Shown here: positions 46,167 to 61,100 of the stretch, piece by piece
Layout of the letters: the number at the start of each line of letters is the position of its first letter
Position numbering within the stretch: position 1 is the stretch's first letter
From: Rotaria macrura
Lineage: Eukaryota > Rotifera > Eurotatoria > Philodinida > Philodinidae
Direction of reading: 5' to 3'
Length of the DNA: 64,000 bases
Assembly: GCA_900239685.1 (NCBI GenBank)
Contig: OENT01000656.1
Span: forward strand, 1-64,000
Notes under the pieces: model-generated
Told to the model about the DNA's origin: nothing
Database searches by the model: none
Seen by the model: only the letters and a program-made list of their open reading frames with translations
Translations under genes and position numbers: made by a program

Positions 46167-49100
46167 ATGGATAGTCATTCAAAACGAACGCGTCATAATA
46201 AATTAGTTAAGCAAGGTCGAAAATCGAATTCAAATTCTCTTCATCCTATAATATCCGGTGAACTAACTTCTCAATATTCACATCGATCTGAAGCAGCAAC
46301 CATGCGATCATCAGTTAGTGGTGCTTCTGATCGACTGAACGATATCATTGATGATATAACATCCGAAGGTGATGATCCACGTACTGGACCATCACCGAAA
46401 GCTTCGACCAAGTCAACATCAAATTTAGTTGAACCAAATTCACCTACTGCTAATGAAAATCATGAATCACTATATACACTACCACTGGCATCTAATTATT
46501 ATCGAGATCGAGCATCTTCGGGACAAAGATCGGAGCGAGGCAAAAAAAATTCCACAAAAGATAAAAAATTTAGCCACTATCCAGACAGAAAAAGTTTTTC
46601 ACCAAATAGTGCAAATCTGTTCGATGATCGAAACGATGCGAGTACTCGACGACCATCAGTTGGTGAAGTACGTCGATATGAATTAACCGAATGTATGGAA
46701 CATTATCGACATTGTCTTGAATCGGCTCGAAATTCAAATGTAATTAGTATCAATGATGATCCAACAAATAATGATAAACGAAAACAATTTGCAACAACAC
46801 TTTGGTAAGATAATAATTATTTTGTTTCTACATAATTTTCCTTCGCTAGAATCTTCGAAACAATCAAGTGTTCAACAAATGGGGACAAAATTATATGTTC
46901 AGTAAAGAAATCAATCTATCAGTATAATATCCAATGTTCGTTTCGGTTAACTAATTGTTTGCTCAGTAGATTAATAAATTGTTCAGTATTGAAATTACAG
47001 TTTCAGTAATTAATTCAATTTGCTAAGTCAAAAATTCACTTACTCACTCAATATGAAGTAGTAGTTTTTTGTGTACTCAAAAAGTGAGTACACTACTAAA
47101 ATCGGTCAGTGTGTCCGTCCGGCCGGCCGTCCGTTTATTCGATAACTCTTCACAATTACATTCGATTGAGTTGAAATTTTGTGCACAGAATTGTCTCATC
47201 AATATCTAGGTCAAGTTCGAAGATGAGAAGGATCCGTCGAGAAATGGCTGAGTTATTGAAAAAATTGTCATTTTTCACCAAGCAATCCCTGAGGTGGGGT
47301 ACAGGGATTTTTTCAAAAAAAACTTTTTTCTCAGAATTATCCACAACGTATATAAATCGACTCAGTTTTTAACGCTGATTCCGAATCTGATATTAGTTTT
47401 GAGCTAAATCGCAGCTTTCTAACAAAACATTGGCTGCAAAAAGGTCTCAAATGCACAAAAACTGCATCTAGAAACAAAATTGCCTAGATATGTCTGAGAT
47501 GATCAGTAGTTTTGGAGTTTCTCAAAAAAGTTAACCAAGATACTTCTGCCGTGCACACATTCTAGAATGACTGATTTGTCTCATTCACTTTTTGAAGTAC
47601 ACATAACTCTCGGACATAAGTCCGAAGTTTTCACATTTATTTTTTTCAATAATCAATTTAATTTTTTCGGGTGATAATATTTTGATGTAAATAGAAGAAC
47701 AATTGTCCACATTGATTGGTAATAATAGAACATCAGTCAACAGATACTATGTTATCAATGTAACAACATTTGGCAAAAAATTGGATTAAGATCGACTATT
47801 TTTTGATTAAAATTCAATTGAAAAATACACAATTTTAATCCGATGTTTTGTCAAATTTGTTTACATGAGTGCATAGTATCCATCGATAATCGTATAGATA
47901 CATTGTCCTACTTATCGATGTCATCTTTTCTTGACATAATTTTTATTTTTTATTATAGTTACATATGAAGATGAATATATTGTATTCTCTGCTCGTTTTC
48001 AATTTAAAGAAGAAGAAGAATATTGTCTTATTGTTTCTCCCTCTACTTATTCCTTTTAAAAAGCTGACTGTTTAAAAGCTAAGTAAAACATGTTACTTTT
48101 AGTAAGCTGGATGTGGGTGTGAGATTTCGATACATTCTTGTTCACCTACGCCCTGTGCTGTTATATTGTAATTACAATTTTTTCACGGAAATAAATTATT
48201 GAAAAAGCGAACATTTTGAATTATTTACTGAACATATGCTAAAAAAATTGACTAAACATTTAAAAATAAAATACTGAACAATTAAAGACAAGCCTTCAGC
48301 ACTTTATAAGTTCAATTAAAAAGATTGAATAGCAAAAGTGGATTTCATCAAATTTAAAGAAAATTTATCCAAGTAACAATTAGCAAATGAGAATATTCAT
48401 GTGTCGGTTAAATTCAATCTTTGTACCATAGATTAAATGAAAACACAAATAAGTCATTCACAAGCTCTAAATTGACAATAGTCTATTCGTATGAATATTT
48501 GAAATTCAATTTTATAATTCTGTTTGAAAATTAATCAATTCTTTCACTATGTATAGATTAGCAATAGGTTTTCTGAAATAAATAGAACATGTCTATTACT
48601 AGATAGCATAGTACATTGTAAAATGTTGTTTAGAATAGTTTACATAAAAGAAAAATCGATTGGAAATAATCGTATTTTATTTAAATCGTACTCAATGCTT
48701 GTGAGAAACTTTATGAAAGTTTTAGATGTTTTTTTTCTTTCAAATAAAGTAGAAATAAATAAACATCCACAGAATATGTTTTCATCATGAAAATTAAATA
48801 TACATCAAAATATGTAGAAAATTTTCCAGTCCATTTAAAGTACTAGTGCTGAAAAATACAGTGGAACTGGCACTAGTCTCATATTTTTAATAGCTATACA
48901 TTACACATATTCGAACGATTCAAATATGAGTTACTCTATTCACGTCTTATAAAACAAATCTTACTAAGATTGATATCTTGTACATAGGTATGAACTAAAG
49001 AGATACTTCAATGGAGTGAATCCATCAGATGAAAACGGTATTGAACTCGAAAAACGCTCCATTGAACATCAACGAAAACAATATCTTGATGAATTTTATC

Positions 49101-52100
49101 TTGAATTTACACATTGCGACTTTGAACAATCACATCATCATCATGATAATACGCCTATTCAACGTCGCCATATAAGTGAATGTCATTTAAATTATTGTCA
49201 AGAAGTTGATAGATCGATGGGAAATTTATTTTTAAAATGGGATCACATTATATCTCTATTCCCATCATATGCTGCACTTGAACAATATGATAAACGTTTC
49301 GATCCACGCACCAAAGAAGGACGATTTTTCTATGAGAAATTAACTGTTTATCAAGCTTGGTTTAATCTAAATTCAGAAATAAATCGTTTGCTTCTTGTTC
49401 TTGGTCGTATTATGGCATGTACACAATGTCATATGTGGCCCAATGTTTCATGTTCATCGGCACCTAAACTCAATGACAATGCAACAAACAATGCATCGCG
49501 CCCACCAACACCATCGTCAATATCGAGTAATGAACACAAAGATGTCTTTGGTGCATCTCCGTCAAATTCATCGCATTATTTAAGTAGTCAAACAGCATTA
49601 AAGCATCAATATTCAAGTGTATCAAATACTTCGCGTATGTCAACATCATCATCACATTCGACAACACCTGAAACAACAAAACGACAACATACCATAGCAT
49701 CAATACCTAGTATGGATAGTATTCATCAGAGTTTATCACCGTCATCAACATTGACGGAATATTATTATCGGTAATAACTAATCTAGAATATTTATCTATT
49801 TACTTGAATTACCAATTATCCCATTAGCAATCTTTTACATTTCGATTAGAGTACATCGATTTCAAAGTAAAAAAAATCAGATCTAATAGAACCTAACTGT
49901 AGTTACGGTGGACGCTAACAGTAGTTTATTGTTCATAGATCAACTAATAAGATACAGCGATGAGAGAATAACTACTTAGTATTTTAGATATGAAACGATC
50001 GATGGTATAACAGGAATGATTCAGACGATTCTGGTTCGATTACATTCATTCTAGAAGATGTCACCTAATTGAAAGCATTCTTTTCATAGTAGATGAGCGG
50101 AGTAAAGCAGTGCTTTTAGAAGGTGACTGAACAATTCGTTGCAATGATATAATCTAATCATAGTTTACATAAACAATTTTTAACAATCAAGCGATTTCGT
50201 TAATTAAGTTTGAAACGTGTAATAAAATGATTAGAAACATTGATAATAATTAAACATCGATGTTTGATCTTGATCAGTACATGTATCTTCTCGTTCGAAC
50301 TAGACAATCAATCGGTGAAAGTTTACCTAAACAAGTTGCAGTGATGCTGTGCCATTCTTGAAAGTTAGCAGTACAGCCCAAATCCTACGATGGAAACATG
50401 CCTTTTAAAGGATTAGCAAAACATAGCAATTACTGGAGAAGAACAAAGTTGAAGTTATCGAAGAGAACAACTTGTAATGAATCCTTTATTGCAAGTGTTC
50501 CCATTTGACGTGCATATTCTGATATTCTAAGACGTACGATCCGTTATTTATGTATTTAAAGTTAACTAGCCACCAGCAATAGATGAGTCATACACAATTG
50601 CACAAATAGTTTTTGGAATACCTCGTGATCGACGGTTTTTCACATTGCATTAACATAAATCATGCAACAGGAAAGGGATCTGAATCATTTTTCAGTTGGA
50701 TTCTTTATAGTAACACACGCTGATAATCTGAAATAGGTGTTCAATCGTTATTAGTTTTTTCAATGATTTTTTTCTAATCATTTTAAGGCACGTTTGAAAG
50801 GCGATTATAAGTTTCATACCAGTTTTTGACCAAAAAGTAGTATATACTTTTGCTAAGAGAGGAAGACTTCCTCTATCCGATGGTAAATATATTATAAAAT
50901 TCTGTTGTGCACCGATGATTTTAATAGATGGCGCCACATTCGCTGCCTTTTATTGTACACTACAGTGAATATGGTGATCATTTTCGAAATCATCGGTGCA
51001 CAACAGAACTGAAAATAATGCATGCTTCCGGATGGAGAAAGTCTTCCTTCATGCATCTACATATATCCCGCCTTTTGGTCAAAACCTTATAACCGCCTTT
51101 ATTTAACTATAAGTCGCTTCATTAATACAAATATATACATTCAAACAATGGTTGGATTTGTATCATTGCAATGAATTGTCCTAGTATCAAATCTATTTAT
51201 CTATTGTTTGCTCAATACAACTGATATTTATTTTACGAGAATAAATTGTATTCTTGCACTTCGTTGCTTATTTGGAAAATGGAAGCTTTTTTTGTGCATG
51301 AAATAATTTCAAATACTAAAAATCTTTCATAGATATTATTTGATTTGAAAATAAACAACTTATATCGAAGCTACAGAAGAGCAAGAATAACTTTAGAACA
51401 TGAATTTATATCATTCTGTTCTATTTAATAGAACTCAATCTCATAAAACATTTTCAAATATCTAACTGATTGATATTTTAATTTTTATATGGAATGACAT
51501 GTAAGATACGTTTAGATATGTTGATGATCAATTAACACATGCTCGAATAGAATTAATAGCAAGTATATTTCGTTCAAAACATGGTCCATTGTTACAACGT
51601 TTACGCTATATATTTCGCAAAGAACAAACAACAAATGGAAATCTTTCAACATCAACATTCGATTCAGTATATAAAAATCATGCAATCTTATCAGCTAATA
51701 TGATGCCAAATGATTATTTACTCGATGCTGGACCACATAAATTAATTGACGAATTTTTGACACTCAATAAACAAATACAACAACACAAGAATCCAAATCT
51801 TGGTAAATATTTTCGATTTTCTTTTTCAGTCGAATAGATCAAAAATATGAAGATACTTTTTTACTTTTATATATTAGCAAATATAAAGAAAAAAAAGAAT
51901 ACAACGACATATCCTGATCTTGTAATTAATATTCTTAATCGTTTTGATCAAAATCCAACATTAACATCAAGTACACTTTCACCTGCATCAGCACCGACAT
52001 TAGTATTAAAACTTGCATCACATGACCGTAGTATAATTAAACGTCAATCATATTTTCTCGATTATCTTGACCCAAAATTATTTCCACATCTACCTGGTTC

Positions 52101-55100
52101 AACTTTATTTCCTGATCCATGTACATTCCTTGATAACCTACCTTTTAATTCATTTTCACAGTTAACAACTGATGAAAGTATTTTAATCGCAAAAATGTTA
52201 ACCATATGCTATCGTTTGTACGATAAACATGTATGGACTGATAGTGGAAAGTTCTCTGATATGTTTGAATTATTTCATTTACCGTCACTTTATACACAGT
52301 ATGTTTTTCTTGTACAAATTCCGTTAGACTTAATGCTTGGTTGGCAACAGTATCATCAAGATAGAAAAATGGAACAGACATCAACAACAGGTATGATATT
52401 CATGGAAAGCACCATTGAGATTTATGTTAATCGTGCATGTTTCATATTTTGTTAAATGCAGATGAAAGGCAAAGTTCATCATTAAGATGATGACATGTAA
52501 ACTGAGATTAACGTTTAGAGTGCAATCGTCAGCGTACATTTCAGACCTAATTGCATATAAGAAAAAGTGCGATCTCTAATAGAATTAACGAAAAATGAAT
52601 TTAAAAGAAAAGTCATGCCAGATTAAAAAAATATGATCCTAATTCTTTTCATCATAACATTGATGAAAATGTTGTCTATTGTAAAATTGAATTTCAATAT
52701 TGACTTGACGATATAATCAATAATTGCCGAGAAAAAGAATTTTTCTTTCTGAAAATTTTCATTCAACAAGTAGCACTGAAAGGAGATTACAAGTTTCATG
52801 CGAGTTTTTGACAAAAAAGTAGGATATACTTATATTAAGAAAGGAAGGCTTCTTCTATCCGGTGCCACATATATTATAAAGTTCTGTGTGCATCGATGAT
52901 TTCAATAGATGGCGCCACATTCGCTGCCTTTTATTGTACACTACAGTGAATATGGTGATCATTTTCGAAATCATCGGTGCACAACAGAACTGAAAATAAT
53001 ATATGCTACCGGATAGAGAAAATCTTCCTCCCTACGTCTACATATGTCCCGCCTGTTGGTCAAAACCATATAATCGCCTTTTAGAATTTCCTTGAACTAC
53101 ATTTAAAAGAGCATAGAATTGATTTCATACACTTACATCTAATGAATAGAACCAGAAAAGAAAACTTCAATAAAAAACAATCGAATTACGATACTAAATC
53201 TAATAATCTGAAAAGAGAATTCATGTCACTCATTTTGTTCATACGATCACTTCGTCAGAGTGTAATCGATCATTAAAATGACCAAGTATAAACTATAGTC
53301 GTTAGTCGATTACATTTTCGATGATGATTCTTGTGTTTTTAATTTTCCTAGGTGCACTACATTTGTTAATTGATGAATGCAAAATATTGATTCATAGTGC
53401 AACACTAATTCGTCATTATGTGAAAATAATGATAACGGACATCTTCGGTAAATTATCAATTCATCTTGTACTATGAAAATTACAAAAAAATAACCTTTTG
53501 TTTTTGTAGAAAAACCCGAATTAAGATTGATAGAAGACGAATTAACAATATTCGATCACAATATAGTTGATACTCTACATGAAATTATTGGTTATATTGA
53601 ACGTTATATTGAACTTTCTCTACGTTCAAATTTATTTCATAACTGTATTAATTTACTTAAAGAACAATGGAAATCATTAAAAAGATATGCAACAATGATG
53701 AATGCGGAAGAATTTCTTGGTGAAAAATTTTTAAAAATGTATTCAAGTATAATAAAACATTTTCATGATTATATCGATGTATTCCATGCAACAGCAACAA
53801 CAGATACAAATAAAATCGAACATATTAAAAAGAAAATGCATAGGAAGTATCAAAAAAAATTAACCATAGATATTTTACGTGAAGCTAAAGCTATCTATGA
53901 AGATTGCGCAATAACAGTTAATATTTATTTACAAAAACCTGTTTGTCGAAGATTTTTACTCATACTTAAAACGGCGCGATTTGAAAGAATTAAAATAGGT
54001 TCGTAGATTTGATCTTTCAAATTTCATTGAAATTTTACAAATAGAACAAGATTTTTAAGGGGAAAAAAAAGCTTTTCCACAGTTTTCTCAAGAGAATTAA
54101 AGTCTACTTTGAATGAGATCTAGTCACGAAGGATGAAAATGATTTTTCTAACTAAGGTTTCAACATAGATTGACACTTTATCTAACGTTATACTTAGGAA
54201 AATTGACATAAAAATAGTTTATAAGAAGAATCCAGTTTTCTTCGTCTTTGATAGCTACCGAATTGATAGCATTGACCTTCGAATTCATCTAAGATTGATC
54301 GTAGTGTTATTAATCAGCCGTGGCTAATACACTCAATTAATCTTTTACCTACGATGGGCATAGACGGATGTGATAATATTGTACAATAAAAGTATGTGTA
54401 CAGTAATTCCTATGATCTCTAGGTTGTTCGTGCTCATCTCTTCTTTCCGAAAGCTGAAATTTGATTTATCATGTACTGTATAGGCTAGGCTAGGTATTTC
54501 ATTTGGTTACAGTCTACATTATTAATATCAAACGACATATGCAAATAATGAAATTAAAGCTATTTGAAAGATTGCAATGAATTCTAACAATGGAAACAAT
54601 TAAATATAGATTGAAAGCATAATTCTATATTATAAAATTCAAGGTGATTCAAATCTAAGAAGTCTATTCCAAAATATCTTCGTGTTCTTAGTTTTTCATT
54701 AGCGAAAACGAGCCTTCGCTACTTATGTACATAAACGAAACTGTTGAATTTGTGAAGCATGTCCTTGAACTATTTATATGCTAAGATTTTATCAACAGTA
54801 GCAGCTACATTTGCAACTAACTAAGCATGTTTTCTTAATTAGTGTCTAGTTTTGAGATACATCAAAATGCTAACATCCATATGAATTTTCAAACTTTCTT
54901 ATTCCGTCTTTTACGTAGTCGTTTTTACTCTATGATTTCAAAGCTTAAATGAAATCGAATTGAATCTACTCATAAGAGATAATGTGAACATTTGATTTTT
55001 GTTTCAATCATAGTTTTCAAAGATTACCAGTAGATATCAAGACGATTTTCATTACAATAAAAGAATGCTATTCATTTGAATGATAAACAATCGTAATAGT

Positions 55101-58100
55101 AAGAACAAAAAGAAATACTCCTACTTAATATTATCAACGAATGGCTACGAATGAGTGCCTCATTCGAAATGATCTCAACAGATCAAGCTAAAAGCTGTAT
55201 CTACAATATTCATAATCATTGTCAAATTATGAATGAAAACCACAAGGAAATATTTACCTTTCACACACTATTCGTGAACTTGAACACGAATCGTTTGTAT
55301 CAAGAAATACGCATCCAATCTGCATAGAGACGAAAAGAACTTCGTCGTTCTCTATTCAGTTTAACTACAGACACAAAATAAAACAGTCAAATTATCCAGT
55401 AGATTCAATCGAAACCTCCGAACGATAGTATTTCATTGATCTATAGATTTAGTTGACAAATAAGAAAATAAGTTCTCATGCTAATTTTTTTAAATTTTAC
55501 ATGTTCATTTTGAAAAAATAGATCATGCGATACCAACAAACAAATAGATTAGAAGATTCTCACAACACATGTGTTCATAAATTCCCATTTGACATGAAAT
55601 ATAGATGCTATATGGCTCGATGTATCGATATAACAATTGTATTTCGTTTTAGTAACTGAACCTCCTCGTTCTCCTCATCCTCATCCTCATCCTCATCATC
55701 ATCACAATTATTCACATGGTAAAAATGAAACAGATGAATCACCATCATCACAATGTCTTCTATTCGCTCCGGCTGAATATTTCGAAGATAATGCAACAAA
55801 ACTTCAATTAATGCGCACATTATCATCATCTTTTCGGATGCATACAAATACGAATTCATCGGGCGAATCCAATGATGAACCATCAACACAACAACAATCA
55901 CCAACTTCATCACAACAATCATCAAATTCAACCATGGAAATAGCTCCTCCATTAGTCTATGTACTATGTGTGCCAATATCAAATGAACTTGAATCAGAAT
56001 GGCGTGGAGTGACACATACAATATCAACAAATAAACACTTAACATCGATTTTTCCATTGAATGCAAATTGGAAAACGACAACAATATTTTTATTAACACA
56101 ACAAATAGGTAATCTCGAAAAATTTGAAGAATCATTTAAAGAACGCTTATCAAAGACTAATGTTCAACAAAATGAATTGTACAATTTCGATACAAGAACT
56201 GGACAAATATTACAAAAACGTTCATGCTTTGAAAAGGTCGATCGTTCAATGAGTGATTTAGCACATTCTATATTAAGTTTAAGTAATTGTGTGGCAAGTA
56301 ATGTTGAACAATTTGAAAAATTAATTGAAACTATTGATAATCGAAATTCATCTGGAAGCACTACTGAAAAAATCGATCTACGTGCTTATGTCGTAAGTTT
56401 TTCTTTTCAAAATTTAATATTGATAAAATCAAAATCATCATGTGTTATATACACTGATTTGAGATGTAGCTATTTCAATTCGAAATATACGACGGTCCCA
56501 TAGTTGCTCTGTTCTTTTGAGAGAAACAAACAACAGATATTTTCAATGTTGAATTATTCTAATATCCTAAGACAACAGTTGGTTTGTCATCGATCGTCGT
56601 CTCAGTACCAATGGATTCAATTTTAATAAATGATATATTTAAACTTAGAATAATTTGGCTTCTTACAAATTTACTATTCTTGATTGATTAATAAAATGTT
56701 CTAATCGATCAATTTTAAATCTTCGAACGAAACTGTAATGACTTCTAATATTGAGTTAGGTTTCAGTACAATCAAGATTTTTAATATAATACAATCGACA
56801 CGTAGAAAAAGACAATGTTAATTCATTGACAAGAAGATATCTTGAGACTATCATAGATGAAATCTTTTTCTTTCAATTCAATAGTTTCGTTATCAGCATT
56901 CATTTATGGAATGGAGCATATGTACTAATACAATGCGAGCGTACGTATCATTAATATTTTGAGCGGTAAGAGTATGCATGATGTTCTCCTTTCATTCGAA
57001 TTGACTAGTATCATCCTTCGTAGTGTTATGATAATAATAGAAAAATAGTATATGTATTGATACAATAAAAATAAAATAACTAGATCTAGAATTGTTTTTT
57101 TTTATGCTGAATGACACTTTTATAAATCGTGTGAACATTTTGTTTTTCTTCTATAATATCCATATATCGTAATATGGAGTATAACGTGTCTTGTCGTATT
57201 GATCATAAATACATTCACGTTTGTAAATTTCAACATTCAATAATCCAAATATTTTAATATCGGTTCATCAAAAGATCGGTTGTCTAGATGTAAATATTAT
57301 TCGATTATTAAATGCACGATGATGTCGTGTGAATATCATATGCATCATCGAAATCTTTCGTATGAATGTGTTGGTGCGACTTTAATCTATCTTAATACAA
57401 AAGTAAACTTCGAACAGAATCAGATTGTACATTGTCTAATAGAAAGTATGACCTACATGTCTAGACCACTGTATGTCATATTAGATTTCAGTTCTATTGA
57501 AATAGTTCACTTTACATCCTATTGGTGATAATACGATCGCATGATATTTGCAACTAATATTGAAGGAAGTATAGACGTGTGATTAATTTGGAAGCAATTA
57601 ATACTATACAAATAACTCAACTTTTTAATAATAGATTCTTGCAATCTGATAGAATATTTACATGTAATTAAGGATTCTAAAAGAAACTGAATCGAAGAAA
57701 AACGTTTTTACTAATTCATTTATCTCCGCTCTACGAATCTTAAGTTGATTTCATTTTCATCATGTTATTAAATTTTACATAGATCATTCATTTGCAAAGA
57801 TTTAGTTTCGATTGTCAGTGTAGACATACAAAAGAAAACTATGACTGAATTATTTTCTAACAAAAAATTGATGCTTCATGTCAAACTGTATTGTTGTTTT
57901 TGTTGAATTTCTAATCATGCAACTCACTGAATTAGAACTAACTTAAACTCAATATGATACACATTGTGTCATGATCGAATACTATTATGATTTGTCTTTT
58001 CATATTCAGCATACTGAAGAACGTGCATTTGTATTTGGCATGGATATTATACGAGAAACAAGTTATTATGCAACACAATTAGAAACGAATACATTAAGAA

Positions 58101-61100
58101 TGCAAGCTGAACGACAACTTTCGTTTGCTAATAGTTGGCTAAAATTTGTTCGTAAGAAAAAATCTACATCAAGTATATCTAAATATCCGACGACATTACC
58201 CATGTGGTTATTACCTGGTATACATTTTCTTCGATTTATATGTTCATTACATTTTACAAATCACATTAATGATGAAGTATTCGATCAATTTTTTGATAAT
58301 ATGCAAAAAACAATAAGCTTCGTACATCATCCTAATATGAATCATGAGAAAAAGTTAACAAATACAAATCTTTCATCGAATCGATTAGTTAAACCTTTTC
58401 ATGGTCCATCCATAAGAAAACGTCCGTCGGATAAACAACATTCGAAAAAGAATGTTAAATTAACAAGAATTGAACAACTTGAACTCATGGATAGAAGAAT
58501 AGATCGACAACGTTTTAAAGATGATCTCATCGGTAAAATAAAACCAAATAATGGAATTCCACCGACAATTCCATTTATATCGAAAAGAATGGAACAAGAT
58601 TTAGCATATTTGAAAATACGTCATTTTCATAAATTAAATCTTCTCTCACGTGGACAATTTGCTACAAGTGAGTTGATAATCATTCAAAATATCTACAACG
58701 ATTTTCACAAACTCCTAGATTACATTTAAAATAGTTTGACAATGCATTTGTTTCATTTTTCTTATAGTAACTTAGACGTTATCAGTCAGACTTTCTTCTT
58801 TTATCTTTTGACATTATGAAGTATATAAATTAATGAAAACGGCTCGCCTTGAATTAATTTAGAGATCTCTCGAACTTTTACAAGTATGTCTGAAGCACTC
58901 TAATTTATATTCGCTGAAAACATAAACAAACACGTTTTAATTACAAATTTAATGATTCATAGATTAAATAATTGCTCACTATAGGGAAATTTGAGTCAAA
59001 ACATATCAGTATTCTACAATCAATCTTTTGTGACTATAGAGTATCGAACGAATATCAATAAACAGACGTGCCTAGTTTTACTCACTTTGTTTTGTCGTTG
59101 TCAATACAGAGAATGAAAGATGTCAGACTAGAACTACTATCAACATAAACGATAATCCTCGCGTCGTATTTAAATTAGAGTGAAATAGCAGCAAACTGTT
59201 TCGCATACTATGAATACTATTTTCTTTTTCTTTATACAAAAATGTTTTTATTTTAAACTGTAAGTGCAGTGCCATTCCTAGACGACTACCCGTTGTTCGA
59301 AGTAATAATACCATTGGTTAAATGGAATAAAATGATTCACATTTGGGAATTGTTTTCCAATATCTATTTGTTCTCGGCGTTAGCACTTAAGATAATGTTA
59401 ATCTAATGCTAACACCTTGGGATCAATTAATTTTGATGTAAATACATCGAGCGTATTAATAGCAACATTGGTACGAATGTTGAAAGCATCAGCATGCATG
59501 CTAACGATAATTCTCATAGGATATATTTAAGAAAAAAAAGACATGGCGCAAGTTTAATCGATTATTATAACTTAAATCAAGAACGAGCCGTAGAATGACA
59601 TCGATTTTGACTTCGCCAGTTAAAAATGCTTCATTGTTGTTTCGTTCGTACTTCATCTATATTTTACAATTGTACTAAATAGAATATAATGAAAAATGAT
59701 ACGAGTTCATACTAAAGTTTTAAACATAATTTGTAAGATATATATATAGTCAATTGAAATATGTTTCACTTCCATGTCTAAATATCGGCAAATTCTTCAC
59801 TTCCATTCATTCTCTTAAATATGAATCATCGATGTGTATTTGTAAAAGTCAACGTCAATAGTATGTGTATACAATAATGTCGATGCTTCATAAATGATTC
59901 ATTATATTATTGAATGAGATTTAATCAGTGCCAAAGCGAGAAGTAACAAGTCAAATGAAGTAGCATTCAAAAGTCTAGTATATAGTGTTTTAGAATAACT
60001 AATCAAGTCTTGACAGTGATCTGGCATGAGAATGAATCGTGCCGGACAGTAATGTAGGACTTTCAAAAAAAAATTACTTAAGACAAATACTAATAAAGTT
60101 CACTAGATTTCTTGAGCAATCAGGCACTCAACCAAAAAGAAATATTCGTTGTCGTCAAGTGTCATCAAAGATATAAAACAATCCGAGAAAAGATGAGATA
60201 TATTTACAAGAACTAGTGAAAACAGATAACATAATCCATGTTGAAGAAAATTCTTGTTTTATTTCAACCAATGAAACTATTTCAAAATTAAATATATGAC
60301 TAAAATGATTGTAAATATTTTATTTTAATGAAGAACGAAACATAGATCTTAAGAATGAAATCTGACATGGAAATTGATTCGAACATAATTACATTATAGC
60401 AGTAACAATCATCTCTAGGATATTACTGAATCTTGTAGATTTTATTGAAAAATTCAATCATTGCATTTGCTTACGTTCTTTTTTTTTCTTCTTCTGTAGC
60501 TTACAAATGTACGGTCGAACCCAATGAAGTTCTATGTTACAAACAATATAAAATTCAACACAACGATGCACAAGCTATCGCCAAAGTTCTCGAACAATTA
60601 GTACCACTTATGCATATAAGTCATGACCATCTTATAAAATATCGTGGCATTGCTCTTGAACATGATCATATATTATTTTTCATGGAATATTGCAGTCATG
60701 GAACGATTGCTCAACTTTTACTTGGCACATCTTCATTATCATTGTCACAAGCAGATACACGTCGTCAATCAGGTTCATTAGTATGTTCATTGAATGATAC
60801 ATCATCGGTCGAGAAAGGTATTATACAAACAACGGCTGGTTTTGCATTTTTCGAAGAATATCTTGTACAACGTTATTTAAAACAATTACTATCAGCTCTA
60901 TCATTCTTACATGACAAAGAAATCATTCATCGTGATATACGTAATGTGAATATATTTTTAACCGATGCAACAAAACAATCGATTAAATTAGGTGATGTTA
61001 ATTTTGTTTATGATTTTAAATTTATGAAAAAACAATCATCATTACTCGATATGGAAGCCATTGCTAATATACGTGAATCGATTGTTTTCTATGCGCCAGA

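Larger units (their letters stand above)
46899..48277. repeat. inverted pair of spaced TCAGTA arrays bounding a segment of MAP3K4 intron 1
   Basis: Within 46899-47008 the word TCAGTA occurs five times (starts 46899, 46919, 46963, 46983, 47003), spaced 20, 44, 20 and 20 bases. Near 48226-48277 the reverse complement TACTGA occurs twice, 46 bases apart, with a related GACTAA midway. The two clusters are in opposite orientation and enclose ~1.4 kb. This resembles the subterminal repeats of some DNA transposons, but no transposase is present. The palindrome-ended repeat at 47071 is nested inside. Confidence 0.4.

Noticed and set aside
47181..47372. 63-codon frame inside the palindrome-ended repeat, considered as a transposase remnant
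   Set aside because: Too short, with no catalytic pattern; the element appears non-coding.
55608..56135. 175-codon minus-strand open frame
   Set aside because: It is the antisense shadow of MAP3K4 exon 7, which is firmly supported by frame and splice sites.
57280..57528. 82-codon open frame in MAP3K4 intron 7, considered as a skipped exon
   Set aside because: It contains no MAP3K4-like sequence and exon 7 joins exon 8 in phase without it.
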